A stretch of DNA of 17,380 nucleotides from Clostridia bacterium (GCA_017396865.1 JAFQKO010000172.1:1-17380), one strand, 5' to 3'; positions 5,630-12,273 are shown, counted from the stretch's first letter. The notes: generated by a model not told the origin, from the letters alone. Translations and numbers: made by a program.

Positions 5630-6211
5630 ATGAACATGAAGAAATTGTTGGCTCTGCTGATGGCCTTCATGCTGGTGCTTTCCATGGCTGCCTGCAGCTC
5701 TGAGGAAGAAAAAGGCGGTGCTTCTACCGGAATCGGCTCTCAGGCTTCGGATTCCGATAGCAGCGCAGCGATCATTGCCGGCAGTTGGACTGCCACCATC
5801 GACTACGGTCCGAACTACAGAAGCGGTACGGGTATCGATGTGGGCTCGCTCCCCGCAACCCTCACCCTGACGGTGAATGAGGCTGCTGCCGATGATGAGG
5901 GCCGCTTTGAGTATTATTTTGCCTCCATCATCACCGAAGAGGCGCTGGCCGCCGCCGCACAGCGGGGCATGAACGCTGCCGCCTCCCTCCTTACCGAGGA
6001 TTATGAGGCGTATCATTGGACCGAAGAGGATTGGATCAATGAGCTTCGGGATAAATATGCCCTCGAGGAAGAGATGCACTACGGTACCTTCTCCGGCGAG
6101 ACCTTCGACGGCGGTATCGGCATTGCCTTCACCATGAGCGAGGTATCCGAGGATCAATTCACCGCAACCTTTGAAAATAACGGTATTGTTGCCGTGTTTA
6201 ACCGCGTTTAA
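5630..6211 (+). CDS. Surface lipoprotein 2 of the cluster, divergent GxW-domain type
   Basis: A 193-residue lipoprotein whose signal peptide (1-21, lipobox MAAC, C22) differs from that of the preceding gene at only a few positions, while the rest is unrelated at first sight. The linker is short (23-47, Ser/Gly/Asp-rich). The exposed domain opens IIAGSWTATIDYG (W53), followed by a strand TLTLTVNE, an Ala-rich helix around 100-120, an acidic helix with WTEEDWINELRDKY, and closing strands ending VAVFNRV. Like its neighbour it ends in a hydrophobic strand plus Arg. GAAAGGAA lies at 5613-5620, nine bases before ATG. No catalytic motif is recognised, so function is unknown; a binding role at the cell surface is the simplest guess. 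Confidence 0.72.
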   Translation: MNMKKLLALLMAFMLVLSMAACSSEEEKGGASTGIGSQASDSDSSAAIIAGSWTATIDYGPNYRSGTGIDVGSLPATLTLTVNEAAADDEGRFEYYFASIITEEALAAAAQRGMNAAASLLTEDYEAYHWTEEDWINELRDKYALEEEMHYGTFSGETFDGGIGIAFTMSEVSEDQFTATFENNGIVAVFNRV

Positions 6212-6222
6212 GCAATGCGGGT

Positions 6223-6251
6223 AAAGAGGCGCTTGGCGCCTCTTTATTTTT
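6223..6251 (+). terminator. Intrinsic terminator after lipoprotein gene 2
   Basis: AAAGAGGCGC (6223-6232), loop TTG, GCGCCTCTTT (6236-6245) followed by ATTTTT. The T-rich tail doubles as the candidate -35 of the next gene. Confidence 0.85.
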
Positions 6252-6271
6252 CGGAAAATATGACATAAAAA
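6243..6271 (+). promoter_or_regulatory. Weak candidate promoter, zinc-ribbon gene 1
   Basis: TTTATT at 6243-6248, a 17-base spacer and TAAAAA at 6266-6271. Unlike the other cluster promoters there is no TTGACA or TATAAT. The -35 overlaps the terminator arm, so folding of the upstream transcript end and initiation share the same DNA. Confidence 0.3.
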
Positions 6272-6291
6272 ACCGAAAGGAATTTTTGATT

Positions 6292-7299
6292 ATGAAATGT
6301 GCAAATTGTAACCAAGAGTATGCAGACAACAGTAAGTTTTGCCCCTTTTGCGGCGCTCCCGCTCCCGCAGCGGCTCCCGCTCCCGAGGCAGCTCCCGCTT
6401 ATCAGCAGCCCGCTGTCGACTACACCGTCGCTCAAGGCGTAGCCGAGCCTGCTCCTTCCAATAAAAAGGGTCTGATGATCGGCCTGATCGCTGCCCTGAT
6501 CGTCGTTGTGCTGGGCGTTGGCGGCTTCCTGCTCTGGAAGTTTGTATTGGATGGCGATAGTGAGCCCGAGAAGGAAGGCACCTCGCAGAACGGCGGCACA
6601 ACCAATGCCCCCGCGGGCAACAATGCGGCCGGCGGCAACGGCATTGCGCAGGGTCTTCCCGGCCAAGGTGCTACCACCCAGACCCCCTCTGTTCAAACGC
6701 CCTCTACCGATACGCCCTCGGTCAATACTCCCTCCGGCGGCACAACCTCTACCGAGATCAATGGGACCGTGGTCAGCGATCTGGACGTTATATTCCCGAA
6801 CGACTACACCAACATTTCCTTTACCATCACCACCTTTGATGAGGCCGGCACCATCACAATGTCGCTGAGCTATGCGTTGCGCAATAATTCCGACGGCTCC
6901 TATGATCTCTATCTGCAGGATGCCATGGGCTTCGATGCAGCGTTGTTCCACGTGAACGATGCCGAAGAGATTACAAAGTACGTAGGAACCGATCTTGCAC
7001 AGGATACCGTTTCAGATCAGGAAACGCTGTACAATGAACTGCAAGAAGCCTTCGGCATCATGGAATTGATCGGCTTCAATATGACCTTCGATAGCTCTTG
7101 CACCATCTATAAGCTGAGCGACGTAACCCACTCAACCGGTGATGCATACAGCTACGCCGTGGAGCAGGGCGGTACGGTCATCTACATCCTGGTGGATAAG
7201 GTAACCGGCGCTTGGGTTGCCACCACCGATGAGGCCGGCAACGTGATCGTGTCTGTCAGCGGGCTATCTGTCGGAAATGCCAATATTCCCGGCGTTTAA
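6292..7299 (+). CDS. Zinc-ribbon, single-pass membrane protein 1 with a distinct exposed domain
   Basis: A 335-residue protein. A zinc ribbon with C3, C6, C17 and C20 (CxxC...CPFCG) is followed by an Ala/Pro-rich stretch (22-56). NKK then one hydrophobic helix (about 61-82) indicates a cytoplasmic N-terminus and an outside C-terminus. A Gly/Asn/Thr/Ser/Pro linker (about 88-157) has TPS repeats (QTPS, DTPS, NTPS). The exposed domain (about 165-335) is rich in beta strands (NISFTITTFDEAGTITMSLS, then YDLYLQD) and lacks the GxW opening found in the other six cluster proteins; it recalls lipoprotein-carrier-like half-barrels, but I cannot name the family. ATG 6292 follows CCGAAAGGAA. The N-terminal module is shared with the genes at 8157 and 9209. 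No terminator is evident after it. Confidence 0.75.
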   Translation: MKCANCNQEYADNSKFCPFCGAPAPAAAPAPEAAPAYQQPAVDYTVAQGVAEPAPSNKKGLMIGLIAALIVVVLGVGGFLLWKFVLDGDSEPEKEGTSQNGGTTNAPAGNNAAGGNGIAQGLPGQGATTQTPSVQTPSTDTPSVNTPSGGTTSTEINGTVVSDLDVIFPNDYTNISFTITTFDEAGTITMSLSYALRNNSDGSYDLYLQDAMGFDAALFHVNDAEEITKYVGTDLAQDTVSDQETLYNELQEAFGIMELIGFNMTFDSSCTIYKLSDVTHSTGDAYSYAVEQGGTVIYILVDKVTGAWVATTDEAGNVIVSVSGLSVGNANIPGV

Positions 7300-7315
7300 A
7301 TTAAAGCCTTTAGCA

Positions 7316-7344
7316 TTGACAAACGGAAAAGAAAGGCGTATAAT
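7316..7344 (+). promoter_or_regulatory. Strong sigma-A-type promoter, lipoprotein gene 3
   Basis: TTGACA at 7316-7321, a 17-base spacer and TATAAT at 7339-7344. It lies only 16 bases after the previous stop codon, with no clear terminator between, so read-through from the upstream gene is possible. Confidence 0.88.
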
Positions 7345-7394
7345 TGAAGCATCTCAAATACTGCCGTTGGCAGAAAGAAAGGAAACATGAGAAA

Positions 7395-8033
7395 ATGAAA
7401 ATGAAGAAACTGCTTGCTTTACTGCTGGCTCTGATGCTGGTGCTCACCATGGCCGCCTGCGGCTCCGATGAGAAGACCGACGACAAGAAGGGCGACGACA
7501 CCTCCGCCGGTGAGAAGGTTGAAGACACCAACACCGAGGCCCCCTCTACCTCCGCTCCCTCCGAGGATCCCACTGAAACTCCGTCTGTGGACACCTCCGA
7601 CCTGAGCACCTTGATCGTTGGTAAGTGGAACGTTACCATGAAGGGTACCGACGTAGCCAACGCGATGAAGGCGCTGCTTGGCGAGGCTGCCGATGCTTTC
7701 GATTTCTCCGGCCTGACCAAGAGCTTTTCCATCCAGTATGATTTCAATGCATCGGGCGTTGTAAGAATCTCCTTTGATGCAGAGTCTATGAAGGAAACCT
7801 ATGCCGAGATCTATACCGCTATGGGTATTGCAGGCTCCGATCTGGATGCCGCTGTTGAGGTGGCTCTTGATTCGGCTAAGGGCGAATTCGATAAGCAGGC
7901 TCCCTATGCGATCGATGGCAATACGCTGACCGTCAGCGGCACTACCTACGGTGAGATCGAAATCATCGATGCAAATAACCTGACGATGACCGACTCTACC
8001 AATATCCCCCTTGCCATGACCCGCGTAGCCTGA
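7395..8033 (+). CDS. Surface lipoprotein 3 of the cluster, GxW-domain type
   Basis: A 212-residue lipoprotein. Signal peptide 1-21 with lipobox MAAC and C22, almost the same as in lipoproteins 1 and 2. An acidic then Ser/Thr/Pro-rich linker covers 23-72. The domain opens LIVGKWNVTMKG (W78), then FSIQYDFNASGVVRISFD (paired strands), an acidic and Ala-rich helical region to about 170, and closes YAIDGNTLTVSGTTYGEIEI, then LTMTDSTN and LAMTRVA. This is the clearest example of the shared fold: strand GxW, hairpin, helices, then YxIxGNxLxVxG and a final LxxTR strand. AAAGGAAA precedes ATG 7395 by about ten bases; an ATG at 7387 is out of frame. Own promoter and strong terminator. Function unknown. 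Confidence 0.76.
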   Translation: MKMKKLLALLLALMLVLTMAACGSDEKTDDKKGDDTSAGEKVEDTNTEAPSTSAPSEDPTETPSVDTSDLSTLIVGKWNVTMKGTDVANAMKALLGEAADAFDFSGLTKSFSIQYDFNASGVVRISFDAESMKETYAEIYTAMGIAGSDLDAAVEVALDSAKGEFDKQAPYAIDGNTLTVSGTTYGEIEIIDANNLTMTDSTNIPLAMTRVA

Positions 8034-8045
8034 TTTAATTGATCC

Positions 8046-8076
8046 AAAGAGGTGTTTCTTCGGAAACACCTCTTTT
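8046..8076 (+). terminator. Intrinsic terminator after lipoprotein gene 3
   Basis: AAAGAGGTGTTTC (8046-8058), UUCG tetraloop closed by C-G, GAAACACCTCTTT (8063-8075), then T. Perfect 13-base stem. Confidence 0.9.
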
Positions 8077-8097
8077 GTTATGTTTGTTATGTTTCTG

Positions 8098-8126
8098 TTG
8101 ACATCACAATTTAAAAGGAATATAAT
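8098..8126 (+). promoter_or_regulatory. Strong sigma-A-type promoter, zinc-ribbon gene 2
   Basis: TTGACA at 8098-8103, a 17-base spacer and TATAAT at 8121-8126. Confidence 0.9.
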
Positions 8127-8156
8127 TTTTAAAAAGGCCGAAAGGAATTTATAATT

Positions 8157-9095
8157 ATGAAATGCCTAAATTGCAATAATGAGTGTGCTGCAGGCAGCAA
8201 GTTCTGCCCGTTCTGCGGCAGCGCATCCTTTGAGGCGCCTGTCCCTCAGGCAGCGCCCGCTCCTCAGGCAGCGCCCGCTTATCAGGCAGCACCCACCCCT
8301 CAGGCAGCACCCACCCCTCAGGCAGCGCCCGCTCCTCAGGCAGCGCCCGCTCCTCAGGCAGCGCCCACAGCCGTTCCTGCGGCACCTGCCTCTTCCAATA
8401 AAAAGCCGCTGTTGGCAGGCTTGGTTGCGGCCTTGCTTATCGTTATGGTGGGCGTCGGCGGCTTTCTGTTCTGGAAGCTTAGCGGCGGCGATGAGGATAA
8501 GGGAAATGATGGTAACGGCGGCTCCACCGCTCAGGATGGCGGCAACGTCGTGGGCGATAGCAACACCGGCAACGCCGTGGTTGCGCCCGTGCCCGATGGC
8601 GACGTTGCGACGCAAACGGCGCCGACGATCATCGGCACCTGGAGCGGTGCTCTGGACGTTACCGATAAAATGAATGCACAGATGGCCGAAACCTACGATG
8701 CATCGCTTCCCGGTCTATCCGACGTGCTGGTATTCAATAACTTCAAGGTTTATTATTCCTATGCCTTTACGGAGAACGGTGTGACGATTGGGTTGAAATC
8801 CGATGATCTGCAAACACTTGCCGAGCGTTGGCGTGCAGATCTCGCCGCGTACATTATGCAGGTAGAGAGCTGCGATGAAGCAACCGCGGCAGCCAATGCG
8901 GAGGCCTTTCTTTCCTCCTTTGTGGGCTCCTTCTCTCCGATTTTGAACCAAAACAAAACGTCAACCTATTCGTTGCAGGGGAATACCCTGTTGATCGATG
9001 GATCCGTGATCGGAACCGTTGAGTTTATCGGCGCGAACCAAATGCAACTGACGAACACACAAACCAAAGAGGTTCTTACTTTGACCCGTCAATAA
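8157..9095 (+). CDS. Zinc-ribbon, single-pass membrane protein 2 with GxW domain
   Basis: A 312-residue protein. A zinc ribbon has C3, C6, C17 and C20, plus an extra C10. Seven tandem PQAAPx hexapeptides cover 30-71. NKK and one transmembrane helix follow at about 84-107 (inside to outside). A Gly/Asp/Asn linker contains NTGNAVVAPVPDG (about 136-148). The exposed domain opens TIIGTWSGALDV (W162), then a paired-strand region ending TENGVTIGLKS, a long helical insert (about 215-265), and YSLQGNTLLIDGSVIGTVEFI with a final LTLTRQ strand. This is the same GxW fold as in the lipoproteins, mounted on a different anchor. ATG 8157 follows GAAAGGAA at 8140-8147. A zinc-binding tail inside and a barrel outside suggests signalling or complex formation across the membrane (inference); no enzyme motif is seen. 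Confidence 0.78.
   Translation: MKCLNCNNECAAGSKFCPFCGSASFEAPVPQAAPAPQAAPAYQAAPTPQAAPTPQAAPAPQAAPAPQAAPTAVPAAPASSNKKPLLAGLVAALLIVMVGVGGFLFWKLSGGDEDKGNDGNGGSTAQDGGNVVGDSNTGNAVVAPVPDGDVATQTAPTIIGTWSGALDVTDKMNAQMAETYDASLPGLSDVLVFNNFKVYYSYAFTENGVTIGLKSDDLQTLAERWRADLAAYIMQVESCDEATAAANAEAFLSSFVGSFSPILNQNKTSTYSLQGNTLLIDGSVIGTVEFIGANQMQLTNTQTKEVLTLTRQ
8244..8369 (+). repeat. Seven tandem 18-base coding repeats (PQAAPx linker)
   Basis: Seven 18-base units of the form CCTCAGGCAGCGCCCGCT, with TAT replacing CCT in the third and a few silent or A/T changes. Near-identity at DNA level implies recent expansion by slippage or recombination. The number of units differs from the related tract at 9329. Confidence 0.9.
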
Positions 9096-9097
9096 TG

Positions 9098-9135
9098 AAA
9101 ATGCGCAGCGATAGCATGATCGCTGCGCATTTTTT
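9098..9135 (+). terminator. Intrinsic terminator after zinc-ribbon gene 2
   Basis: AAAATGCGCAGCGAT (9098-9112), loop AGCATG, ATCGCTGCGCATTTT (9119-9133) and two further T. It begins two bases after the stop codon. Confidence 0.92.
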
Positions 9136-9146
9136 GGAAAGAATTA

Positions 9147-9175
9147 TTGACAATACGGTTCAAAAGATTTATAAT
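9147..9175 (+). promoter_or_regulatory. Strong sigma-A-type promoter, zinc-ribbon gene 3
   Basis: TTGACA at 9147-9152, a 17-base spacer and TATAAT at 9170-9175, then a T run. The spacing and the following T/A-rich leader parallel the promoter at 8098. Confidence 0.9.
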
Positions 9176-9208
9176 TTTTTAAAAGTAAACCGAAAGGAAT
9201 ATGAATTT

Positions 9209-10153
9209 ATGAAATGCTTAAATTGCAACAATGAATGTTCTGCCGATAGCAAGTTCTGCCCGTTCTGCGGCGGCGCTTCCTTTGAGGCTCCCGCAGCTGC
9301 CCCCGCAGCCGCTCCTGCCGCGCCCGCTTATCAGGCGGCACCTGCTCCTCAGGCGGCACCTGCTCCTCAGGCGGCTCCCGCTCCTCAGGCAGCTCCTGCT
9401 CCTCAGGCAGCTCCCGTTTATCAGCAAGCGCCCGCTGCTCAGGCTGCACCTCAGCAAGCCCCCGCAGACTACAGCGCGGCATACGCCACCGCAGCGCCCG
9501 CTTCCTCCAATAAGAAGGGGCTGATGATCGGCCTGATCGCTGCCCTGATCGTCGTTGTGCTGGCTGTTGGCGGCTTCCTGCTCTGGAAGTTTGTGTTGAG
9601 CGACAGCGGCGATGGCGACGATAATAACGATGGCGGCAGCTCCTCTTCCGAGGTTGAGGGCGATGGCGTTGTCAACGAAATCGTCGGCGACGACAATACC
9701 GGCAATGCCGTGGTTGCACCCCTGCCCGAGGGCTCCGGTTCTTCTTCCGATTCCCCGGTTGTTACTCCCGTTGTTCCCGAGCCTCAGCCTCAGGAGATTT
9801 CCATCGTCGGTAATTGGTCCGGCTCGGTGGCAATGAGCACAGCATTTGCCGGTTGCCCGGACATTGCGGTAAGCGTCACCTTTACCGATTCTACCATGAC
9901 ACTGTATCATGATCCCGCCTCTGTAAGAGCGTTCTATGAGGCAGTGATTGAATTGAACGGCGGCGATGCCAGCCAGCTCGATACGGCAGTCGACCAATTC
10001 CTGGAAGGCTTCAACATTTCCGTTTCCTATGAGCTGACCGAGGATGGCGTTCTTTACCTCGAAGATACCAAGTATGCGGTTGTCGATACCCTGACCGCCG
10101 ACACCTTGGTCTACATCGATAATTCCAACGTGGCATATAATCTCAGCCGCTAA
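9209..10153 (+). CDS. Zinc-ribbon, single-pass membrane protein 3 with GxW domain
   Basis: A 314-residue protein with zinc ribbon C3, C6, C17, C20 (and C10). The Ala/Pro/Gln linker (28-87) contains six hexapeptides of the YQAAPA/PQAAPA type. NKK and one transmembrane helix follow (about 104-127). An acidic Gly/Ser/Asp linker includes NTGNAVVAPLPEG (about 163-175). The exposed domain opens SIVGNWSGSVAM (W203), with VSVTFTDSTMTLYHD strands, a helix around 235-262, then SVSYELTEDGVLYLED and closing strands ending YNLSR. I chose ATG 9209, which follows CCGAAAGGAAT exactly as in the two sister genes. An open frame back to 9095 would translate the terminator and promoter and is rejected. The DNA of the transmembrane segment is nearly the same as in the gene at 6292. 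Function unknown. Confidence 0.78.
   Translation: MKCLNCNNECSADSKFCPFCGGASFEAPAAAPAAAPAAPAYQAAPAPQAAPAPQAAPAPQAAPAPQAAPVYQQAPAAQAAPQQAPADYSAAYATAAPASSNKKGLMIGLIAALIVVVLAVGGFLLWKFVLSDSGDGDDNNDGGSSSSEVEGDGVVNEIVGDDNTGNAVVAPLPEGSGSSSDSPVVTPVVPEPQPQEISIVGNWSGSVAMSTAFAGCPDIAVSVTFTDSTMTLYHDPASVRAFYEAVIELNGGDASQLDTAVDQFLEGFNISVSYELTEDGVLYLEDTKYAVVDTLTADTLVYIDNSNVAYNLSR
9329..9436 (+). repeat. Six tandem 18-base coding repeats (PQAAPx linker)
   Basis: Six hexapeptide units (YQAAPA, PQAAPA three times, PQAAPV, YQQAPA) encoded by near-identical 18-base units such as CCTCAGGCGGCACCTGCT. It is homologous to the tract at 8244 but uses slightly different codons and a different copy number. Confidence 0.85.
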
Positions 10154-10157
10154 TATG

Positions 10158-10188
10158 AAAACCGCAATGCGTTAGCATTGCGGTTTTT
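10158..10188 (+). terminator. Intrinsic terminator after zinc-ribbon gene 3
   Basis: AAAACCGCAATGC (10158-10170), loop GTTA, GCATTGCGG (10175-10183) followed by five T. Element copy B begins at the very next base. Confidence 0.92.
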
Positions 10189-10316
10189 CAGACTGTCAAA
10201 AAAGGCACCGACCGCAGAAAAATAAAAAAACAAAAGGCCTCTGCCAATACAAAAAGTTGCAAGGAGAAAGAAGATTTTGCTCTTTCTCCTTGTTCTTTTT
10301 TATATTCGACAGTCTG
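10189..10316 (+). mobile_element. Dispersed inverted-repeat element, copy B (MITE-like, 128 bases)
   Basis: Perfect 9-base terminal inverted repeats, CAGACTGTC at 10189-10197 and GACAGTCTG at 10308-10316. The first 36 bases are the same as in copy C. An internal hairpin of about 12 base pairs (CAAGGAGAAAGA 10260-10271 / TCTTTCTCCTTG 10281-10292) is followed by GTTCTTTTTT and could itself terminate transcription. It has no coding capacity. It is inserted flush with the T tail of the preceding terminator. Confidence 0.7.
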
Positions 10317-10336
10317 AAAGCTGAAATAAACTTTTG

Positions 10337-10365
10337 TTGACATTATCTGTCGTTTTTGATATACT
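10337..10365 (+). promoter_or_regulatory. Sigma-A-type promoter, lipoprotein gene 4
   Basis: TTGACA at 10337-10342, a 17-base spacer and TATACT at 10360-10365, 20 bases downstream of element copy B. Confidence 0.85.
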
Positions 10366-10405
10366 GAAATCAGGAGAACAATCATAATGAAAAGAGGTGG
10401 ATTCG

Positions 10406-11182
10406 ATGAAACGAATTTTAGCAACGTGTATGATTTTGCTGATGCTGCTTGCGATGGCAGGCTGCGGCAAGAATGAAGGAAAGACTGCTCAAAGTGCAAC
10501 CGCAGTTGTGGCGAAGGATGAGGAAACGCCGCAGGCGGAGGGAACGGAAATCGAATCCAACGCAGAGCCGTCGACGGATTCGGAAACGGTGGAAGGAACG
10601 AAGGAAGGAACGAAGCCGCCCGCTGCCGAAACAGATTTGCCGACCAAGCCCTCGGAGGAAGCGCAAGCCGAAACCAAGCCGCCGCAGCCGAGCGGCGATG
10701 AGGAGAGCCCGCTGCTGAAGCGCAATACCGAGCTGGAGCAAAAGCTGGTGGGAAGCTGGAGTACCCAATATGATTTTGGGGAGGCCATGACGGAATCGTA
10801 CGGCACAACGGCTACGCCCGGTCAATATGCGATTGAGATGCACTATATCTTTGAGGCAAACGGTAAGGTGCGGTTCAGCTATGATGAAACCCATATGCGC
10901 CCCATTGTGCGGCAGATGTTGGTCGATTCCCTCACGAAAAGTGCTGCCGAGCAGGGGATGAGCTTGGAGGCTTCGGGCGTCACCGATGAGTTGATCGAGC
11001 AATCGACCGATATGACGGTGAGCCTGCTGACCATGGCGCTGCAGCCGATGGACTATGCGATTTATGACGAAAACGTGCTGTGGTTCGGCGGCACCGAGGA
11101 GGGAACGCTCCTTGAGGTAACCGCGCAGCGGATTTTGCTGGAGGATTCCGACGGCAAGCAGATGGTGCTGACACGAAATTGA
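10406..11182 (+). CDS. Surface lipoprotein 4 of the cluster, GxW-domain type
   Basis: A 258-residue lipoprotein. Its signal peptide (1-19, lipobox MAGC, C20) is of a different make from the MAAC group. A long linker rich in Glu/Lys/Thr/Pro covers 21-105. The domain opens KLVGSWSTQYDFG (W118), then YAIEMHYIFEANGKVRFSYD, a helical insert (about 165-215), MDYAIYDENVLWFGG and a final MVLTRN strand, again the cluster pattern. ATG 10406 has AGAGGTGG at 10393-10400. An earlier ATG at 10387, with CAGGAG upstream, opens an out-of-frame 29-codon reading frame across this start, so start choice or coupling deserves a check. It is separated from the rest of the cluster by element copy B and looks like an older or independently evolved member. 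Function unknown. Confidence 0.75.
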   Translation: MKRILATCMILLMLLAMAGCGKNEGKTAQSATAVVAKDEETPQAEGTEIESNAEPSTDSETVEGTKEGTKPPAAETDLPTKPSEEAQAETKPPQPSGDEESPLLKRNTELEQKLVGSWSTQYDFGEAMTESYGTTATPGQYAIEMHYIFEANGKVRFSYDETHMRPIVRQMLVDSLTKSAAEQGMSLEASGVTDELIEQSTDMTVSLLTMALQPMDYAIYDENVLWFGGTEEGTLLEVTAQRILLEDSDGKQMVLTRN

Positions 11183-11219
11183 AAAAAGCTGTGAGAGCGT
11201 TCGCTCTCACAGCTTTTTT
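11182..11219. terminator. Bidirectional terminator between converging genes
   Basis: AAAAAAGCTGTGAGAGC (11182-11198), loop GTTC, GCTCTCACAGCTTTTTT (11203-11219). The 17-base stem has A and T runs on both sides, so it ends both the plus-strand lipoprotein gene and the minus-strand CinA-like gene, whose TAA stop (11220-11218) overlaps the arm. Confidence 0.93.
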
Positions 11220-12273
11220 AACGTCCCTTTAAAAAGGCATATAGCCGATTGGTAATGCGGGCCTCCAAGCGAGGGTGATGGAGGTCGGCGCGCTTCAGCA
11301 GCGGAACGGCAAGCCGATCGGTCTTGCCGTCCATCGCGAAGGTCAGCAGCAGCCGCTCTCCGATGGGGTGGGGCTCGGTATCTACCGTGATGCGCAGGAT
11401 ATCGCCGTTGGGATTGGCCAGCGGATAGTGCGAGCGGAACCGAAAGTCTGAGCGGTATTCCACTGCGAAGGGCGGCAGGATGGCGCGGAGCGCCTCGGTC
11501 AGGTTGTCGGCAGGGATGATATATTGTCCCACCAGCCGCTCGATCTCCTCGGCGGCGGGCTGCATTTTGGCCTCCGCCTCCGCCTGATCCTTCGCCTTGC
11601 AGGCCAGCCGCACCCGCACCGAAATCTCCGATGCGTAAAGGGCGACCGTCACCTCGCCTTGGGCATGGATCAGCTCCTTGAGGGTCATCTCCATGGAGCT
11701 CTCGCCCAAGCCGACGGTCAGGATGTCGCGGGTGAAGATGGTGTCCGTCTTATAGGGGGCAAAGAAGTCGGCCAGGCCGTGCTCCAGCAGGTAGTTCAGC
11801 TCCTTGGGCGGCCCCGGCAGGTTGGCGATCATCCGCCTGCCCGCCTGCATCACGCAGCCGTTGGCGGTGCCGACGTCGTTTTCCAAAATATAGGCGTCCT
11901 TGGGAAATTGGGCCTGCTTGAAATTGTTTTCGGGCACCTTGTCGTAGCCCGAAACGAAGCGGCATTTTTGCTCCACCTTTTCGGCCTCGGCGGGGATCAG
12001 CTCCATCGGCAGCCCCAAATACTCTGCCGAAAGCTCCTTGGTCAGATCGTCCTCGGTGGGGCCCAGCCCGCCGGTGGTGATAACGCAGTCGGCGCCCCGC
12101 TCGAAGGCGAGGGCAAGGCAGGCCTTGAAGCGGGCGGGGTTATCCCCCACGACCGTTTGATGGTAGACGTTGAACCCCCGCTCGCGGCAAAATTTTTGCA
12201 GGGCGGTGGCGTTGGTGTTGACGATCTCACCCAGCAACAGCTCGGTGCCGACGTTGATGATTTCTATTGTCAT
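11218..12273 (-). CDS. CinA-like molybdopterin-binding-domain protein lacking the amidase domain
   Basis: A 351-residue cytoplasmic protein. Residues 1-170 form a MoCF/MoeA-like (CinA N-terminal) domain: INVGTELLLGEIVNTNA near the start, ITTGGLGPTEDDLTKELSAE (about 66-85), and NLPGPPKEL further on. A CinA_KH-like segment (EVTVALYASEISVRVRLACK) follows. In the usual CinA of about 410 residues the protein then carries a nicotinamide-nucleotide amidase domain with an AESCTGG motif. Here that domain is absent and about 95 residues of unknown type (LPPFAVEYRSDFRFRSHYP, then RITVDTEPHPIGERLLLTF) take its place. In CinA the N-terminal domain can act as an ADP-ribose pyrophosphatase; whether that holds here is open. 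ATG 12273 is chosen because it overlaps the upstream stop as ATGA and starts the conserved domain; the open frame further upstream is unconserved. Confidence 0.82.
   Translation of the reverse strand: MTIEIINVGTELLLGEIVNTNATALQKFCRERGFNVYHQTVVGDNPARFKACLALAFERGADCVITTGGLGPTEDDLTKELSAEYLGLPMELIPAEAEKVEQKCRFVSGYDKVPENNFKQAQFPKDAYILENDVGTANGCVMQAGRRMIANLPGPPKELNYLLEHGLADFFAPYKTDTIFTRDILTVGLGESSMEMTLKELIHAQGEVTVALYASEISVRVRLACKAKDQAEAEAKMQPAAEEIERLVGQYIIPADNLTEALRAILPPFAVEYRSDFRFRSHYPLANPNGDILRITVDTEPHPIGERLLLTFAMDGKTDRLAVPLLKRADLHHPRLEARITNRLYAFLKGR

Noticed and set aside
8244..8369. Tandem repeats considered as a CRISPR array
   Set aside because: The units are contiguous 18-base coding repeats without spacers and are in frame with a PQAAPx linker.
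9095..9208. Longer start for zinc-ribbon gene 3
   Set aside because: The extra 38 codons would cover the terminator of the previous gene and a consensus promoter; the sister genes start at the MKC zinc ribbon after the same CCGAAAGGAA.
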